From the IMG/VR virus record IMGVR_UViG_3300028837_000939, positions 1 to 26,135 of that record: a stretch of 26,135 bases of DNA. One strand, written 5' to 3'. Below the pieces are notes generated by a model that was given only the letters and a program-made list of their open reading frames with translations, was not told the DNA's origin and ran no database searches. Both the position numbers and the translations under genes were made by a program. The DNA is from a virus. Below, one piece after another: positions 14,801 to 20,511 of this stretch; within the stretch, counting starts at the first letter, position 1; each line of letters starts with the position of its first letter.

Positions 14801-15454
14801 GTGAAAGCAACACCGCTTTACATCAAATGGAGGCCCGATGCCTGGGAGCAGGTCATCGGACAGCCGAAGATCCAACGTCAAGTGTCGGTCCTTCGCAACC
14901 GTGGAGGCTTCGGGCGCCATGCGTTTTGGATCTCCGGTAAATCGGGAACCGGAAAAACAACCATTGCGTACCTGATAGCACACGAACTAGCGGAGCCTTA
15001 CAACGTTCGCGAGGTATCGGCAGACGAGCTGACAGCCGGAACCCTGAGGCAGATTGAAATGGACTTTCGGCTGTATGCGTTCGGCGAACTGGCCGGTCGA
15101 GCCCTCATCATCAACGAAGCGCATGGCCTCCGAAGAGACACGATCCGCGAACTGCTCGTTTGGTTGGAAAAACTCCCGGAGCAGACCTGCGTGATATTCA
15201 CGACGACCGTCGAAGGGCAATTGAGCCTATTCGAGGACAAAATAGACGCTTCACCACTTGTCTCACGCTGTATCGAGTTAACCTTGACGAACCAAGGAAT
15301 CTCCAAACCTCTAGCCAAGAGAGCCAAAGAAATCGCCTTGGCGGAGGGTCTGGATGGGAAGCCGATCGCCGCCTACATGAACCTGGTTGCCGATTGTAAC
15401 CAGAACATGCGGCGGGTGTTAGAGCACGTGAACATCGGCGAAATGATCGCCTGA
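14801..15454 (+). CDS. DnaX-like clamp-loader AAA+ ATPase
   Basis: 217 residues from GTG 14801 with AGGGAG upstream. The start YIKWRPDAWEQVIGQPKIQ matches the 'YrKyRP..f.dviGq' opening of clamp-loader ATPases. Walker A is GKSGTGKT (46-53), Walker B is ALIINEAH (101-108) with Asn in place of the usual Asp but the catalytic Glu kept, sensor 1 is FTTT, and the clamp-loader SRC motif is at 155-157. It is much shorter than bacterial DnaX and lacks the C-terminal collar domains, so it may act with host subunits. No sliding clamp or DNA polymerase is in the window. It is the first gene of the rightward operon. Confidence 0.85.
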   Translation: MKATPLYIKWRPDAWEQVIGQPKIQRQVSVLRNRGGFGRHAFWISGKSGTGKTTIAYLIAHELAEPYNVREVSADELTAGTLRQIEMDFRLYAFGELAGRALIINEAHGLRRDTIRELLVWLEKLPEQTCVIFTTTVEGQLSLFEDKIDASPLVSRCIELTLTNQGISKPLAKRAKEIALAEGLDGKPIAAYMNLVADCNQNMRRVLEHVNIGEMIA

Positions 15455-15468
15455 ACATACGGAAAGAC

Positions 15469-15481
15469 CCGGCTAAGCCGG
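15469..15481 (+). promoter_or_regulatory. Intergenic mini-hairpin before the 78-aa gene
   Basis: CCGGC-TAA-GCCGG, a 5-bp stem with a 3-base loop, lies between the clamp-loader stop and the ribosome site GAGAGAGGAG. It belongs to the family of CCGG leaders seen before the next genes. Confidence 0.55.
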
Positions 15482-15509
15482 CAACCTATAAGAGAGAGAG
15501 GAGAAGCTG

Positions 15510-15746
15510 ATGAGAACACCACTTGAACAGGCAGCTCAAGCACTTGAACAGGCAGCTCGAGATCGCGCCGACCGAGCCGCGAAGGCCCGCACGCTAATGC
15601 AACTAGTGAATCGGATTGAACGTATCGCGGCCCAGTTGGCGCAGCGTCATCCGGGTCATCCGGACTATCTGTCTAAGGCAGACGCAGAATTCGCACTGCG
15701 AGGTGTCTATGCAGATTTTTTGATCATGCTTGCAAACAATGACTAA
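15510..15746 (+). CDS. 78-aa helical protein, unknown
   Basis: ATG 15510 follows GAGAGAGGAGAAGCTG. The N-terminal half is Ala/Arg/Glu-rich and strongly helical (LEQAAQALEQAARDRADRAAKA), probably a short coiled coil. It contains an internal duplication: CACTTGAACAGGCAGCTC occurs twice 21 bases apart and encodes LEQAA twice. The C-terminal half (DYLSKADAEFALRGVYADFLIML) is also helical. No family is recognised. It belongs to the early small-gene cassette. Confidence 0.65.
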   Translation: MRTPLEQAAQALEQAARDRADRAAKARTLMQLVNRIERIAAQLAQRHPGHPDYLSKADAEFALRGVYADFLIMLANND

Positions 15747-15770
15747 CCGAAAACCGGGCGACCCCGGAGA
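15745..15770 (+). promoter_or_regulatory. Start-associated leader repeat, copy 1
   Basis: Runs from the upstream stop (TAACCGA) and contains CCGGG-CGAC-CCCGG, a 5-bp stem, just before GAAGGAG and the next ATG. Confidence 0.55.
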
Positions 15771-15783
15771 GAAGGAGACAGAG

Positions 15784-16143
15784 ATGAGAAGTATCGTTCA
15801 GGATTATGACCTTTACGACGCCTGTAGGGTCTACGCAACGACAATCGTGAGGGTGCAGGGTGAAGGCGCGGGCTGGTACTGCGCAACTCACTCCGACGTG
15901 AGTGTCGATGAATGCAACGCCGACGTCAACAATAACGTTCTAGGCCCGTCACCTACATGCGCAGACTTGCTCTTCGGAGGCTATCTGGCCGAAGCGGAGG
16001 CGATTGCCGCTTTCACGGCCGCATTTCGAAAGGCCGTCCGAAAACCCGCCGGCGACGAACATCACATAGCGCGATACTGCCGAATCCGTGATGGATACCA
16101 GGCTGGATACCTGGCTGGGTTGCGGGTTGTCGAGAACGAATAA
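15784..16143 (+). CDS. 119-aa unknown early protein
   Basis: The start ATG 15784 is chosen for GAAGGAG nine bases upstream; the frame is open to 15730 but that part is the leader repeat. The product begins MRSIVQDYDLYDACRVYATT, has three Cys within residues 13-60, and contains a helical Ala-rich segment (GYLAEAEAIAAFTAAFRKAVRK) followed by DGYQAGYLAGLRVVENE. No family is recognised. It is flanked on both sides by members of the start-associated leader family. Confidence 0.65.
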   Translation: MRSIVQDYDLYDACRVYATTIVRVQGEGAGWYCATHSDVSVDECNADVNNNVLGPSPTCADLLFGGYLAEAEAIAAFTAAFRKAVRKPAGDEHHIARYCRIRDGYQAGYLAGLRVVENE

Positions 16144-16158
16144 CCGAGACCGGAGAAA
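16142..16158 (+). promoter_or_regulatory. Start-associated leader repeat, degenerate copy 2
   Basis: AACCGAGACCGGAGAAA directly after the TAA stop, followed by a 30-base stretch and GGAGGAGG before the next ATG. It lacks the second CCGG arm. Confidence 0.45.
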
Positions 16159-16194
16159 CGAAAGCCAAACCATAACGGAGGAGGAAAAAAACCA

Positions 16195-16383
16195 ATGCTC
16201 TACAGAATCGAGATACAGGCATCTCTAGCCGATGAGTGGGAACATGTCGACGATACCGACCGCGCCCGGATGGCCTGCGATATCGCGCAGGTCTGGGAGG
16301 ACGAAGGGTTTGACGTTCAAATCCTTGACTCTTGTGGCGGAACCTGGAAACCGGAACTGATGCGGCAATTCATGGCCGCGTAA
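16195..16383 (+). CDS. 62-aa unknown early protein
   Basis: ATG 16195 with a GGAGGAGG site 8-10 bases upstream. The product MLYRIEIQASLADEWEHVDD is acidic, with a strand-helix-strand look: a strand (LYRIEIQ), a helix (DRARMACDIAQVWEDEG) and a strand (FDVQILDSCG). This resembles small alpha/beta phage proteins of unknown role. It is bounded by leader repeats on both sides. Confidence 0.65.
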   Translation: MLYRIEIQASLADEWEHVDDTDRARMACDIAQVWEDEGFDVQILDSCGGTWKPELMRQFMAA

Positions 16384-16405
16384 ACCGAGACCGGGCGACC
16401 GGAGA
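16382..16405 (+). promoter_or_regulatory. Start-associated leader repeat, copy 3
   Basis: A 24-base element from the stop codon onward, AAACCGAGACCGGGCGACCG then GAGA, followed by AAAGGAG and the next ATG. It is identical to the element at 17145-17168 except for one base. Confidence 0.65.
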
Positions 16406-16421
16406 AAAGGAGACCGAGACG

Positions 16422-16745
16422 ATGAACCCACAGAGAACAGGCGTCACCGAGACTGATCCTCGCACAGGGGAATCATGGGAAAAATTGCTTGCCGAATATC
16501 GCCTGAACGATATTCGAGAGCGTGACGATGATGGGTATGATGTCGAGAGCGTGAGCGGCAATACCTATCGAGTTATGTCGCACACCCGACTCGATGAAAT
16601 GGGATCGATGTATTTCACCTGGTCATGTACGTGTCCGGCACGAAAACGGTGTCGCCATATCGATGCCGTCCAACAGATGCGATGGGCGGAGGCGGCGGCT
16701 TCTGAGGATTATGACGGGATGGACATAATGGAGAGAGAACAATAA
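16422..16745 (+). CDS. Small SWIM-type zinc-finger protein
   Basis: 107 residues from ATG 16422, AAAGGAG upstream. The segment WSCTCPARKRCRHIDAV has the SWIM zinc-finger spacing C-x-C-(n)-C-x-H with C69, C71, C77 and H79, preceded by strands YRVMSH and MYFTW as in the family. SWIM domains bind nucleic acid or partner proteins. The N-terminal 45 residues are acidic and helical (GESWEKLLAEYRLNDIRERDDD). Free-standing SWIM proteins of this size occur in phages and plasmids, but their roles are mostly unknown. Both borders carry the start-associated leader. Confidence 0.75.
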   Translation: MNPQRTGVTETDPRTGESWEKLLAEYRLNDIRERDDDGYDVESVSGNTYRVMSHTRLDEMGSMYFTWSCTCPARKRCRHIDAVQQMRWAEAAASEDYDGMDIMEREQ

Positions 16746-16777
16746 CCAATCCGTGGTGACCCGGCAACGCCGGAGAG
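16744..16777 (+). promoter_or_regulatory. Start-associated leader, copy 4 (hairpin CCGGC-AAC-GCCGG)
   Basis: After the TAA stop comes AACCAATCCG, then the perfect 5-bp hairpin 16761-16773, then GAGAGAGGAG. The hairpin matches that at 15469-15481 except for the loop. Confidence 0.6.
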
Positions 16778-16791
16778 AGGAGCACGAGACG

Positions 16792-17112
16792 ATGAGAACA
16801 GCGAAACCCCTGCGAATACGTAAACGGTACAGGAATGCGATGCGCCATGCGAATTACTACGCACAGACAAATCAGACAACCTATCCGGCGGTATGGGCCG
16901 GATATAGGGTCGGGCCCGGAACCGGCCTAGCACGCGATTGTAGAACCGGAGCCCACGGAGATCGTAGGCGGGAGTTGGCCGCCGTTCGCGTGGTGGCGGT
17001 ACTACTAGGCATCCCCTCGCGCGAGATAGCGGAGCCGGGATTCTGGGATTACGAAACGACGGAATCCGATATCTGCAAATGGATTCTCCGCCGCGTCCGG
17101 GAATCTGAGTAA
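16792..17112 (+). CDS. 106-aa basic unknown protein
   Basis: ATG 16792 after GAGAGAGGAGCACGAGACG. The N-terminus is very basic (MRTAKPLRIRKRYRNAMRHANYY), suggesting nucleic-acid contact. The middle is Gly/Arg-rich and the C-terminus is helical (RRELAAVRVVAVLLGIPS, SDICKWILRRVRESE). No known motif is visible. It sits in the early cassette between leader repeats. Confidence 0.65.
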   Translation: MRTAKPLRIRKRYRNAMRHANYYAQTNQTTYPAVWAGYRVGPGTGLARDCRTGAHGDRRRELAAVRVVAVLLGIPSREIAEPGFWDYETTESDICKWILRRVRESE

Positions 17113-17115
17113 ACG

Positions 17116-17187
17116 ATGAGAGACGACCAAATTCGGGCGCGTCTAAACCGAGACCGGGAGACCGGAGAATTGGAGGAAAGACCATGA
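17116..17187 (+). CDS. Possible 23-aa leader peptide
   Basis: ATG 17116 opens a 23-codon frame that reads through the whole start-associated leader and ends in an ATGA junction with the next gene (17184). The product is MRDDQIRARLNRDRETGELE and three more residues. The ribosome site is weak (GAGTAAACG). It may serve translational coupling, or be chance. Confidence 0.3.
   Translation: MRDDQIRARLNRDRETGELEERP
17145..17168 (+). promoter_or_regulatory. Start-associated leader repeat, copy 5
   Basis: A 24-base element, AAACCGAGACCGGGAGACCG then GAGA, followed by TTGGAGG and the ATG at 17184. Only one base differs from copy 3 at 16382-16405. Confidence 0.65.
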
Positions 17188-17444
17188 CAAGAGCAGGCAC
17201 GCAACACAAAGCACTTGCCAACCTTGAAGATACCTCACAAGAGCAACCATTGAAGGCGTGGCATTACGTTTTTCGACGGAAGTATGCCGACAAGGAATGT
17301 GGCGGGGACTGGTATACGCCAGCCGGCGCATTATGTCACCGGAGTGACATGGCCGCCGATCTCGATATCACACAAGGTGCCATTGCGCGGTGGGAGAATG
17401 CTCAAGCGAAAGGACACAACCGAGATGAAAAAAACGGAGTTTGA
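17184..17444 (+). CDS. 86-aa unknown early protein
   Basis: ATG 17184 follows TTGGAGGAAAGACC. The C-terminal part (MAADLDITQGAIARWENAQAKG) has the spacing of a helix-turn-helix (A..L.iTQGAIARWE), like Cro/CI-type recognition helices, but the domain would be incomplete. The middle segment WHYVFRRKYADKECGGDW is rich in aromatics. The last 20 bases overlap the next gene. It may be a small DNA-binding protein; confidence in that role is low. Confidence 0.6.
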   Translation: MTRAGTQHKALANLEDTSQEQPLKAWHYVFRRKYADKECGGDWYTPAGALCHRSDMAADLDITQGAIARWENAQAKGHNRDEKNGV

Positions 17445-17661
17445 GAAATGGAAACACGTGTATGAGCAGGCGGAACTTGCGGGTCCAGAAACACCGCATA
17501 CCCCGCTCCCGTGGACAACGAGCCAAAACTTGATACTTGACGCCAAAGGTGACGAAATCGCCCGCGTAAGTTACGAGCAGAGCGGTTATGTCCAGGCCAA
17601 CTTGCGTCTTATGGTCGCCGCGCCGGTATCGCCAGAACGCGGGAAAAAGAGTAGAACATGA
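17425..17661 (+). CDS. 78-aa phage protein of the 'HTPLPW' type
   Basis: ATG 17425 starts inside the previous gene; AAAGGA lies 11 bases upstream. The segment HTPLPWTTSQNLILDAKGDEIARV followed by ANLRLMVAAPV matches a pattern seen in many phage early proteins of unknown function (TPLPW, I.da.G..ia, aN..lMvaAP). It is somewhat short for that group. It ends in an ATGA junction with the next gene, so the three genes are translationally linked. Confidence 0.65.
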   Translation: MKKTEFEKWKHVYEQAELAGPETPHTPLPWTTSQNLILDAKGDEIARVSYEQSGYVQANLRLMVAAPVSPERGKKSRT

Positions 17662-17864
17662 ACCAACTTCTAAAAACCGTAACAGACGAAAACTGCGAGG
17701 CGGTCGTGTTAGAACAAATCCAAGAAACTCAATACGAACTCGACCACCCGATCCCCCAGCAGCACAGAGGCTTTCTGATCTCCCATCTGATGACCCTCGA
17801 ATGGATACTGCGGGATATTCGGAGACCGAGAACGGAGGCGATAGATGCGAACCGCACTCCTTAA
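17658..17864 (+). CDS. 68-aa unknown early protein
   Basis: The start overlaps the previous stop in ATGA. The product MNQLLKTVTDENCEAVVLEQ is helical throughout (IQETQYELDHPI, GFLISHLMTLEWILRDIRR). The end overlaps the next small gene by 20 bases. No family is recognised. Confidence 0.6.
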   Translation: MNQLLKTVTDENCEAVVLEQIQETQYELDHPIPQQHRGFLISHLMTLEWILRDIRRPRTEAIDANRTP

Positions 17865-18015
17865 ACGCCTGAAACGGAACCGGATAGAATATCACCGCCA
17901 ACAACTCCGAGAGATCCGAAGATCGATACAACTCGACCACGAAAAACGCGAGCGGATCGCGCACCACGAGAAATGCCTGAGAGAACTCAAAAACCCCGAA
18001 GAGAAAGGAGAGTAG
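17845..18015 (+). CDS. 56-aa very basic helical protein
   Basis: ATG 17845 has GGAGG six bases upstream. The 56 residues (MRTALLKRLKRNRIEYHRQQ) are almost one continuous Arg/Lys/Glu/His-rich helix (LREIRRSIQLDHEKRERIAHH), probably a coiled coil or RNA/DNA-contacting helix. It overlaps the end of the previous gene and stops 31 bases before the HTH gene. No family is recognised. Confidence 0.6.
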   Translation: MRTALLKRLKRNRIEYHRQQLREIRRSIQLDHEKRERIAHHEKCLRELKNPEEKGE

Positions 18016-18046
18016 TCCGTGAAAATCTTCCCAGTAGGAGTAACCA

Positions 18047-18271
18047 ATGAGACGAGAGCAGCTATTGACCGTTAGAGAATTAGCCGACGAACTGAATCTG
18101 GGCCGGGGATACGTCCGCCAGCTGGCAACCGAGGGGAAAATCCCAGGCTTCAAGCTGGGCGGCCCGCACGGCTCTTGGCGATTCCACCGCAGGGCCATCA
18201 CCGCATGGCAAAAACTACACGAAAACGATTGGAGCAACGATGCGACTACCACCAAAGAAACAAATCAGTGA
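18047..18271 (+). CDS. Excisionase/MerR-type helix-turn-helix protein
   Basis: 74 residues from ATG 18047 with AGTAGGAG upstream. The segment LTVRELADELNLGRGYVRQLATEGKIPGFKLGG..WRFHRRAI..W is the standard winged-helix pattern of excisionase-family (HTH_17/AlpA/Xis-like) proteins: turn helix 'ELADELNLG', recognition helix 'GYVRQLATEG', wing 'IPGFKLGG' and closing 'WRFHRRAI'. Such proteins act as phage regulators or directionality factors. No integrase is in the window, so a regulatory role is equally likely. The last 32 bases overlap the next gene. Confidence 0.8.
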   Translation: MRREQLLTVRELADELNLGRGYVRQLATEGKIPGFKLGGPHGSWRFHRRAITAWQKLHENDWSNDATTTKETNQ

Positions 18272-18686
18272 CGTCTGGAGGGGCCTCCACGGCGGCACAC
18301 TACCCTCCAGCCGAGCCGCTGGCGTGACCCTAGAGCAACGGCGAGAGTTACGCGCGAGCTACTACGAAATGGCGGACAGGGCAAGGGAGACGATCGGAGA
18401 GGCACTGACAGCAACCCGGAGCGACGGCAACCCCGACTGGCATACACGCTTAACCGCCGCGAAGCTCGTGCAGTCGGTGACCGTCCCGTCGTTGGCTCCC
18501 GTGGCAGTCAAAATGGACGACGAAGAGGGCGCCATAACCTCCTTGCGCTATCTGTCGGTCAATCTGCCGACGGAATTCGCGGCCCTCGGGGCCATAGTTC
18601 TCGGAGCGCTCGGAACCCAGGCGCCCGGGCCCGCCCAGCAGATCGAGCAGGCACCCGACAAACCGGAGACCAACGATGAAGCGTAA
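18240..18686 (+). CDS. 148-aa unknown protein, terminase-small-like helical pattern
   Basis: ATG 18240 with GGAG five bases upstream, inside the end of the HTH gene. The first 85 residues are helical (LEQRRELRASYYEMADRARETIGEAL, DWHTRLTAAKLVQSVTV) and the 'R..AAK.v' run resembles a segment of small terminase or ParB-like phage proteins. The C-terminus is Ala/Gly/Pro-rich (APGPAQQIEQAPDKPETNDE) and probably disordered. A small terminase is otherwise missing from this window, but its place on the early strand argues against that. Function unassigned. Confidence 0.6.
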   Translation: MRLPPKKQISDVWRGLHGGTLPSSRAAGVTLEQRRELRASYYEMADRARETIGEALTATRSDGNPDWHTRLTAAKLVQSVTVPSLAPVAVKMDDEEGAITSLRYLSVNLPTEFAALGAIVLGALGTQAPGPAQQIEQAPDKPETNDEA

Positions 18687-19338
18687 CCCCTTGGCATACC
18701 ATACCGTATATCTGAAAATATGCGGCGACCTGAATCGAACCGTAACCCCGTTCAAGGTCTACAAGCCAGATATTGTTATAAACTCCACCGATTCAAGGCC
18801 TTACGCCTACCCGATCAACGGGCTGGCGTTTGACCTGCTCCATCGAGATGAGGTCTACGGACCGGACACGTCGCCCCTGGCCGAAACCCTTCGGAAACTG
18901 GTTGGTCCCAAGTCGCCCGAACTCCTGACCGATGTTGTCCTCACGATGCCCAAGCGCCGGGGAATAGAAGAGGCCTCCGCTGAGATCAAGGCGGGTTTCT
19001 TTGCGCCGATCCCCGATGAATGGGCAGACGGTATCAAGCCTCACGTTTCACGCGCCTGGATTACGGCAGCCCATGAGGAGCAACGCTTGCCACACATTGT
19101 CGGTTGGATTTTCGTTGACTCGCTGGTTTACGTGGAAAACCCGCGGAAGCCCCTGCCTGTTTGGCTGAATTGGGCATACCGGCACCCGCACCTGACAAGG
19201 ATAGATTTTCTGCACGGACTCATCGCCAGTGGCGATGAGAAGGTCCGGCCCGTCCGAAAGCGGGAGGTCTTGGCCATCTATAAACCCGGAGTCCGGTACA
19301 TCCGACGGGGCATCCGAAAAATAATTCGCCGCAGGTGA
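18676..19338 (+). CDS. 220-aa unknown protein with basic tail
   Basis: ATG 18676 overlaps the previous stop by 11 bases; GGAG upstream. The product has mixed alpha/beta character (YHTVYLKICGDLNRTVTPFKV, LPHIVGWIFVDSLVYVENP) and a strongly basic end (KPGVRYIRRGIRKIIRRR), suggesting binding to nucleic acid or membrane. No catalytic motif is evident. It is the last gene before the internal promoter at 19348. Confidence 0.65.
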   Translation: MKRNPLAYHTVYLKICGDLNRTVTPFKVYKPDIVINSTDSRPYAYPINGLAFDLLHRDEVYGPDTSPLAETLRKLVGPKSPELLTDVVLTMPKRRGIEEASAEIKAGFFAPIPDEWADGIKPHVSRAWITAAHEEQRLPHIVGWIFVDSLVYVENPRKPLPVWLNWAYRHPHLTRIDFLHGLIASGDEKVRPVRKREVLAIYKPGVRYIRRGIRKIIRRR

Positions 19339-19347
19339 AAAAAGAGC

Positions 19348-19374
19348 TTGACAAACCGTAAAACACCGTATAAC
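19348..19374 (+). promoter_or_regulatory. Internal promoter placing the transcript start at a start codon
   Basis: TTGACA (19348-19353) and TATAAC (19369-19374) with a 15-base spacer. Transcription would start about 19381-19383, at the second ATG (19383) of the following small gene. No Shine-Dalgarno site precedes either ATG, so a leaderless message is likely. Confidence 0.55.
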
Positions 19375-19376
19375 AT

Positions 19377-19550
19377 ATGAATATGGGCACAGAACATGGG
19401 AAAATCAGAGCATTCCGACCGCGAGATACCGAACCGATGATCCAATACTTATTGAGCGGAAAGGAAAGCGAATTATCGAGCCTGATACGTCGCTTGATCC
19501 GGTCAGAATACAGACGCAAAGTGGCAAGGAAACGCAATTCAAAACGATAG
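19377..19550 (+). CDS. 57-aa basic ribbon-helix-helix-like protein
   Basis: ATG 19377 (or ATG 19383, giving 55 residues). The product (MNMGTEHGKIRAFRPRDTEP) has a short strand (KIRAFRPRD) followed by two helices (PMIQYLLSGKE, ELSSLIRRLIRSEYRRKVARK). This strand-helix-helix plan and the 'elS.lIR.lir' segment resemble Arc/MetJ-type regulators. It lies directly under its own promoter with no ribosome site, so it may be a leaderless regulator like lambda cI from its maintenance promoter. It is too short for the usual gene-length cutoffs. Confidence 0.6.
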   Translation: MNMGTEHGKIRAFRPRDTEPMIQYLLSGKESELSSLIRRLIRSEYRRKVARKRNSKR

Positions 19551-19567
19551 AGGAGGGGAGAAAGACA

Positions 19568-19870
19568 TTGGAAAAAGTAAACGTAATTGACGGAGTAGGG
19601 CACATAACACTCCGAGGGACGGAAGACAAGGCCTTGATTATAAAGGGTCGAAACATTAGTTCAGTAAGCGCGCTCTCCGAAAAGAATGACCCAAACATCA
19701 GGACGTTGATTGTTGCGGAATACGGCAAAGGAGAAAGTGCTGTGTATTTTTCCGTCCAGGAGACCCCGGAGGAAGTCCTGGCCTTGATGAAACAGGCGTC
19801 GGATGCGGCGAAGGACGCAGAGGCACCCACACCAGCCGCAACCGAAGAGACCCAAGCCGCGTTCGAATAG
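19568..19870 (+). CDS. 100-aa unknown protein with 'ETPEEV' motif
   Basis: Starts at TTG 19568 with GAGGAGGGGAG upstream. The residues 'ITLRGTEDKALIIKGRNISSV...TLIVAEYG...YFSVQETPEEVLALMKQ' match a small beta-strand domain often seen in phage and FlbD-like proteins, where strands end in 'V.ETPEEVl.li'. The C-terminal 30 residues are Ala/Glu/Thr-rich and disordered. Function unknown. Confidence 0.65.
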   Translation: MEKVNVIDGVGHITLRGTEDKALIIKGRNISSVSALSEKNDPNIRTLIVAEYGKGESAVYFSVQETPEEVLALMKQASDAAKDAEAPTPAATEETQAAFE

Positions 19871-19877
19871 GGCGCGC

Positions 19878-19926
19878 CGGCGGGGGAGGTTCCCTTTCTT
19901 TCCTCCCCCGCCGAATAGAAAGGGAA
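19878..19926 (+). promoter_or_regulatory. Hairpin with loop complementary to the downstream ribosome site (element A)
   Basis: CGGCGGGGGAGG (19878-19889) pairs perfectly with CCTCCCCCGCCG (19902-19913). Its 12-base loop contains TTCCCTTTCT (19890-19899), which is perfectly complementary over 10 bases to AGAAAGGGAA (19917-19926), the ribosome site of the gene at 19936. The hairpin and the second pairing cross, so they form a pseudoknot or alternate structures. There is no U-tract after the stem. Confidence 0.6.
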
Positions 19927-19935
19927 ACCGAGCAC

Positions 19936-20511
19936 GTGCCCCGTGCGCCTGACAATCACGACAGTCTGGCGGATGTGGTTCTCTTTCGGCTGCTCAATCT
20001 CGTCGGGCACGATAAAAAGGGGTGCGATAAAAAGGTTATCGCCTGGGTTCGGGGGATGGACCTAAAACTCGAAGTATTAGAGCGGTCTTCAGCGGTACAT
20101 AGGCGATGGGCCGGGTATTCAAGTACGGAATCGGACATTGAGGGAATCGCTAGATGTTTCAATAAACTGATTGCCGACGCCGAGCAGGCTCGGGAAATAC
20201 GGTCACGCCTTGAGGCCCTCGAAACCCCAAAGCCGAAGCCGGAGCCAGAACCGGAGCCGGAGAAGACGTGGAAGAATGAAGCGCTAGGAGCGATTGTCGC
20301 GCAAGCACTTCCTGTGTATTCCCTATATCTGCTGGGTTGCGATGTTTCCGGGGTCAGATTCGAGTTCGACAAGCGTAAATTCCTGGTGGACCCGCACCTG
20401 TGCGTCCAAGAGATATTCGAACCACACCTGCTATGGACGTCCCAGGCTGCGCTCATCGAACAGACAATCAAGTACGCAGCACAATCCCACGGAAAGGAGA
20501 ACGCCCAATGA
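19936..20511 (+). CDS. 191-aa unknown protein with Pro-Glu linker
   Basis: GTG 19936 with AAAGGGA about 10 bases upstream, the sequence complementary to the loop of element A. The N-terminal 95 residues are helical and charged (DSLADVVLFRLLNLVGHDKKG, GIARCFNKLIADAEQAREI). Then comes a PKPEPEPEPE linker (about residues 98-108) and a C-terminal part (IVAQALPVYSLYLLGCDVSG, PHLLWTSQAALIEQTIKYAA). No family is recognised. It ends in an ATGA junction with the RNA-ligase gene. Confidence 0.65.
   Translation: MPRAPDNHDSLADVVLFRLLNLVGHDKKGCDKKVIAWVRGMDLKLEVLERSSAVHRRWAGYSSTESDIEGIARCFNKLIADAEQAREIRSRLEALETPKPKPEPEPEPEKTWKNEALGAIVAQALPVYSLYLLGCDVSGVRFEFDKRKFLVDPHLCVQEIFEPHLLWTSQAALIEQTIKYAAQSHGKENAQ

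Noticed and set aside
17368-18255. 295-codon minus-strand frame
   Set aside because: It is antisense to five compact plus-strand genes that have good ribosome sites and ATGA junctions; its product is Ser/Phe/Cys-rich low-quality sequence with no recognisable domain.
19878-19913. Element A hairpin as a standard intrinsic terminator
   Set aside because: No U-tract follows the stem; the loop-to-ribosome-site complementarity is a better explanation.
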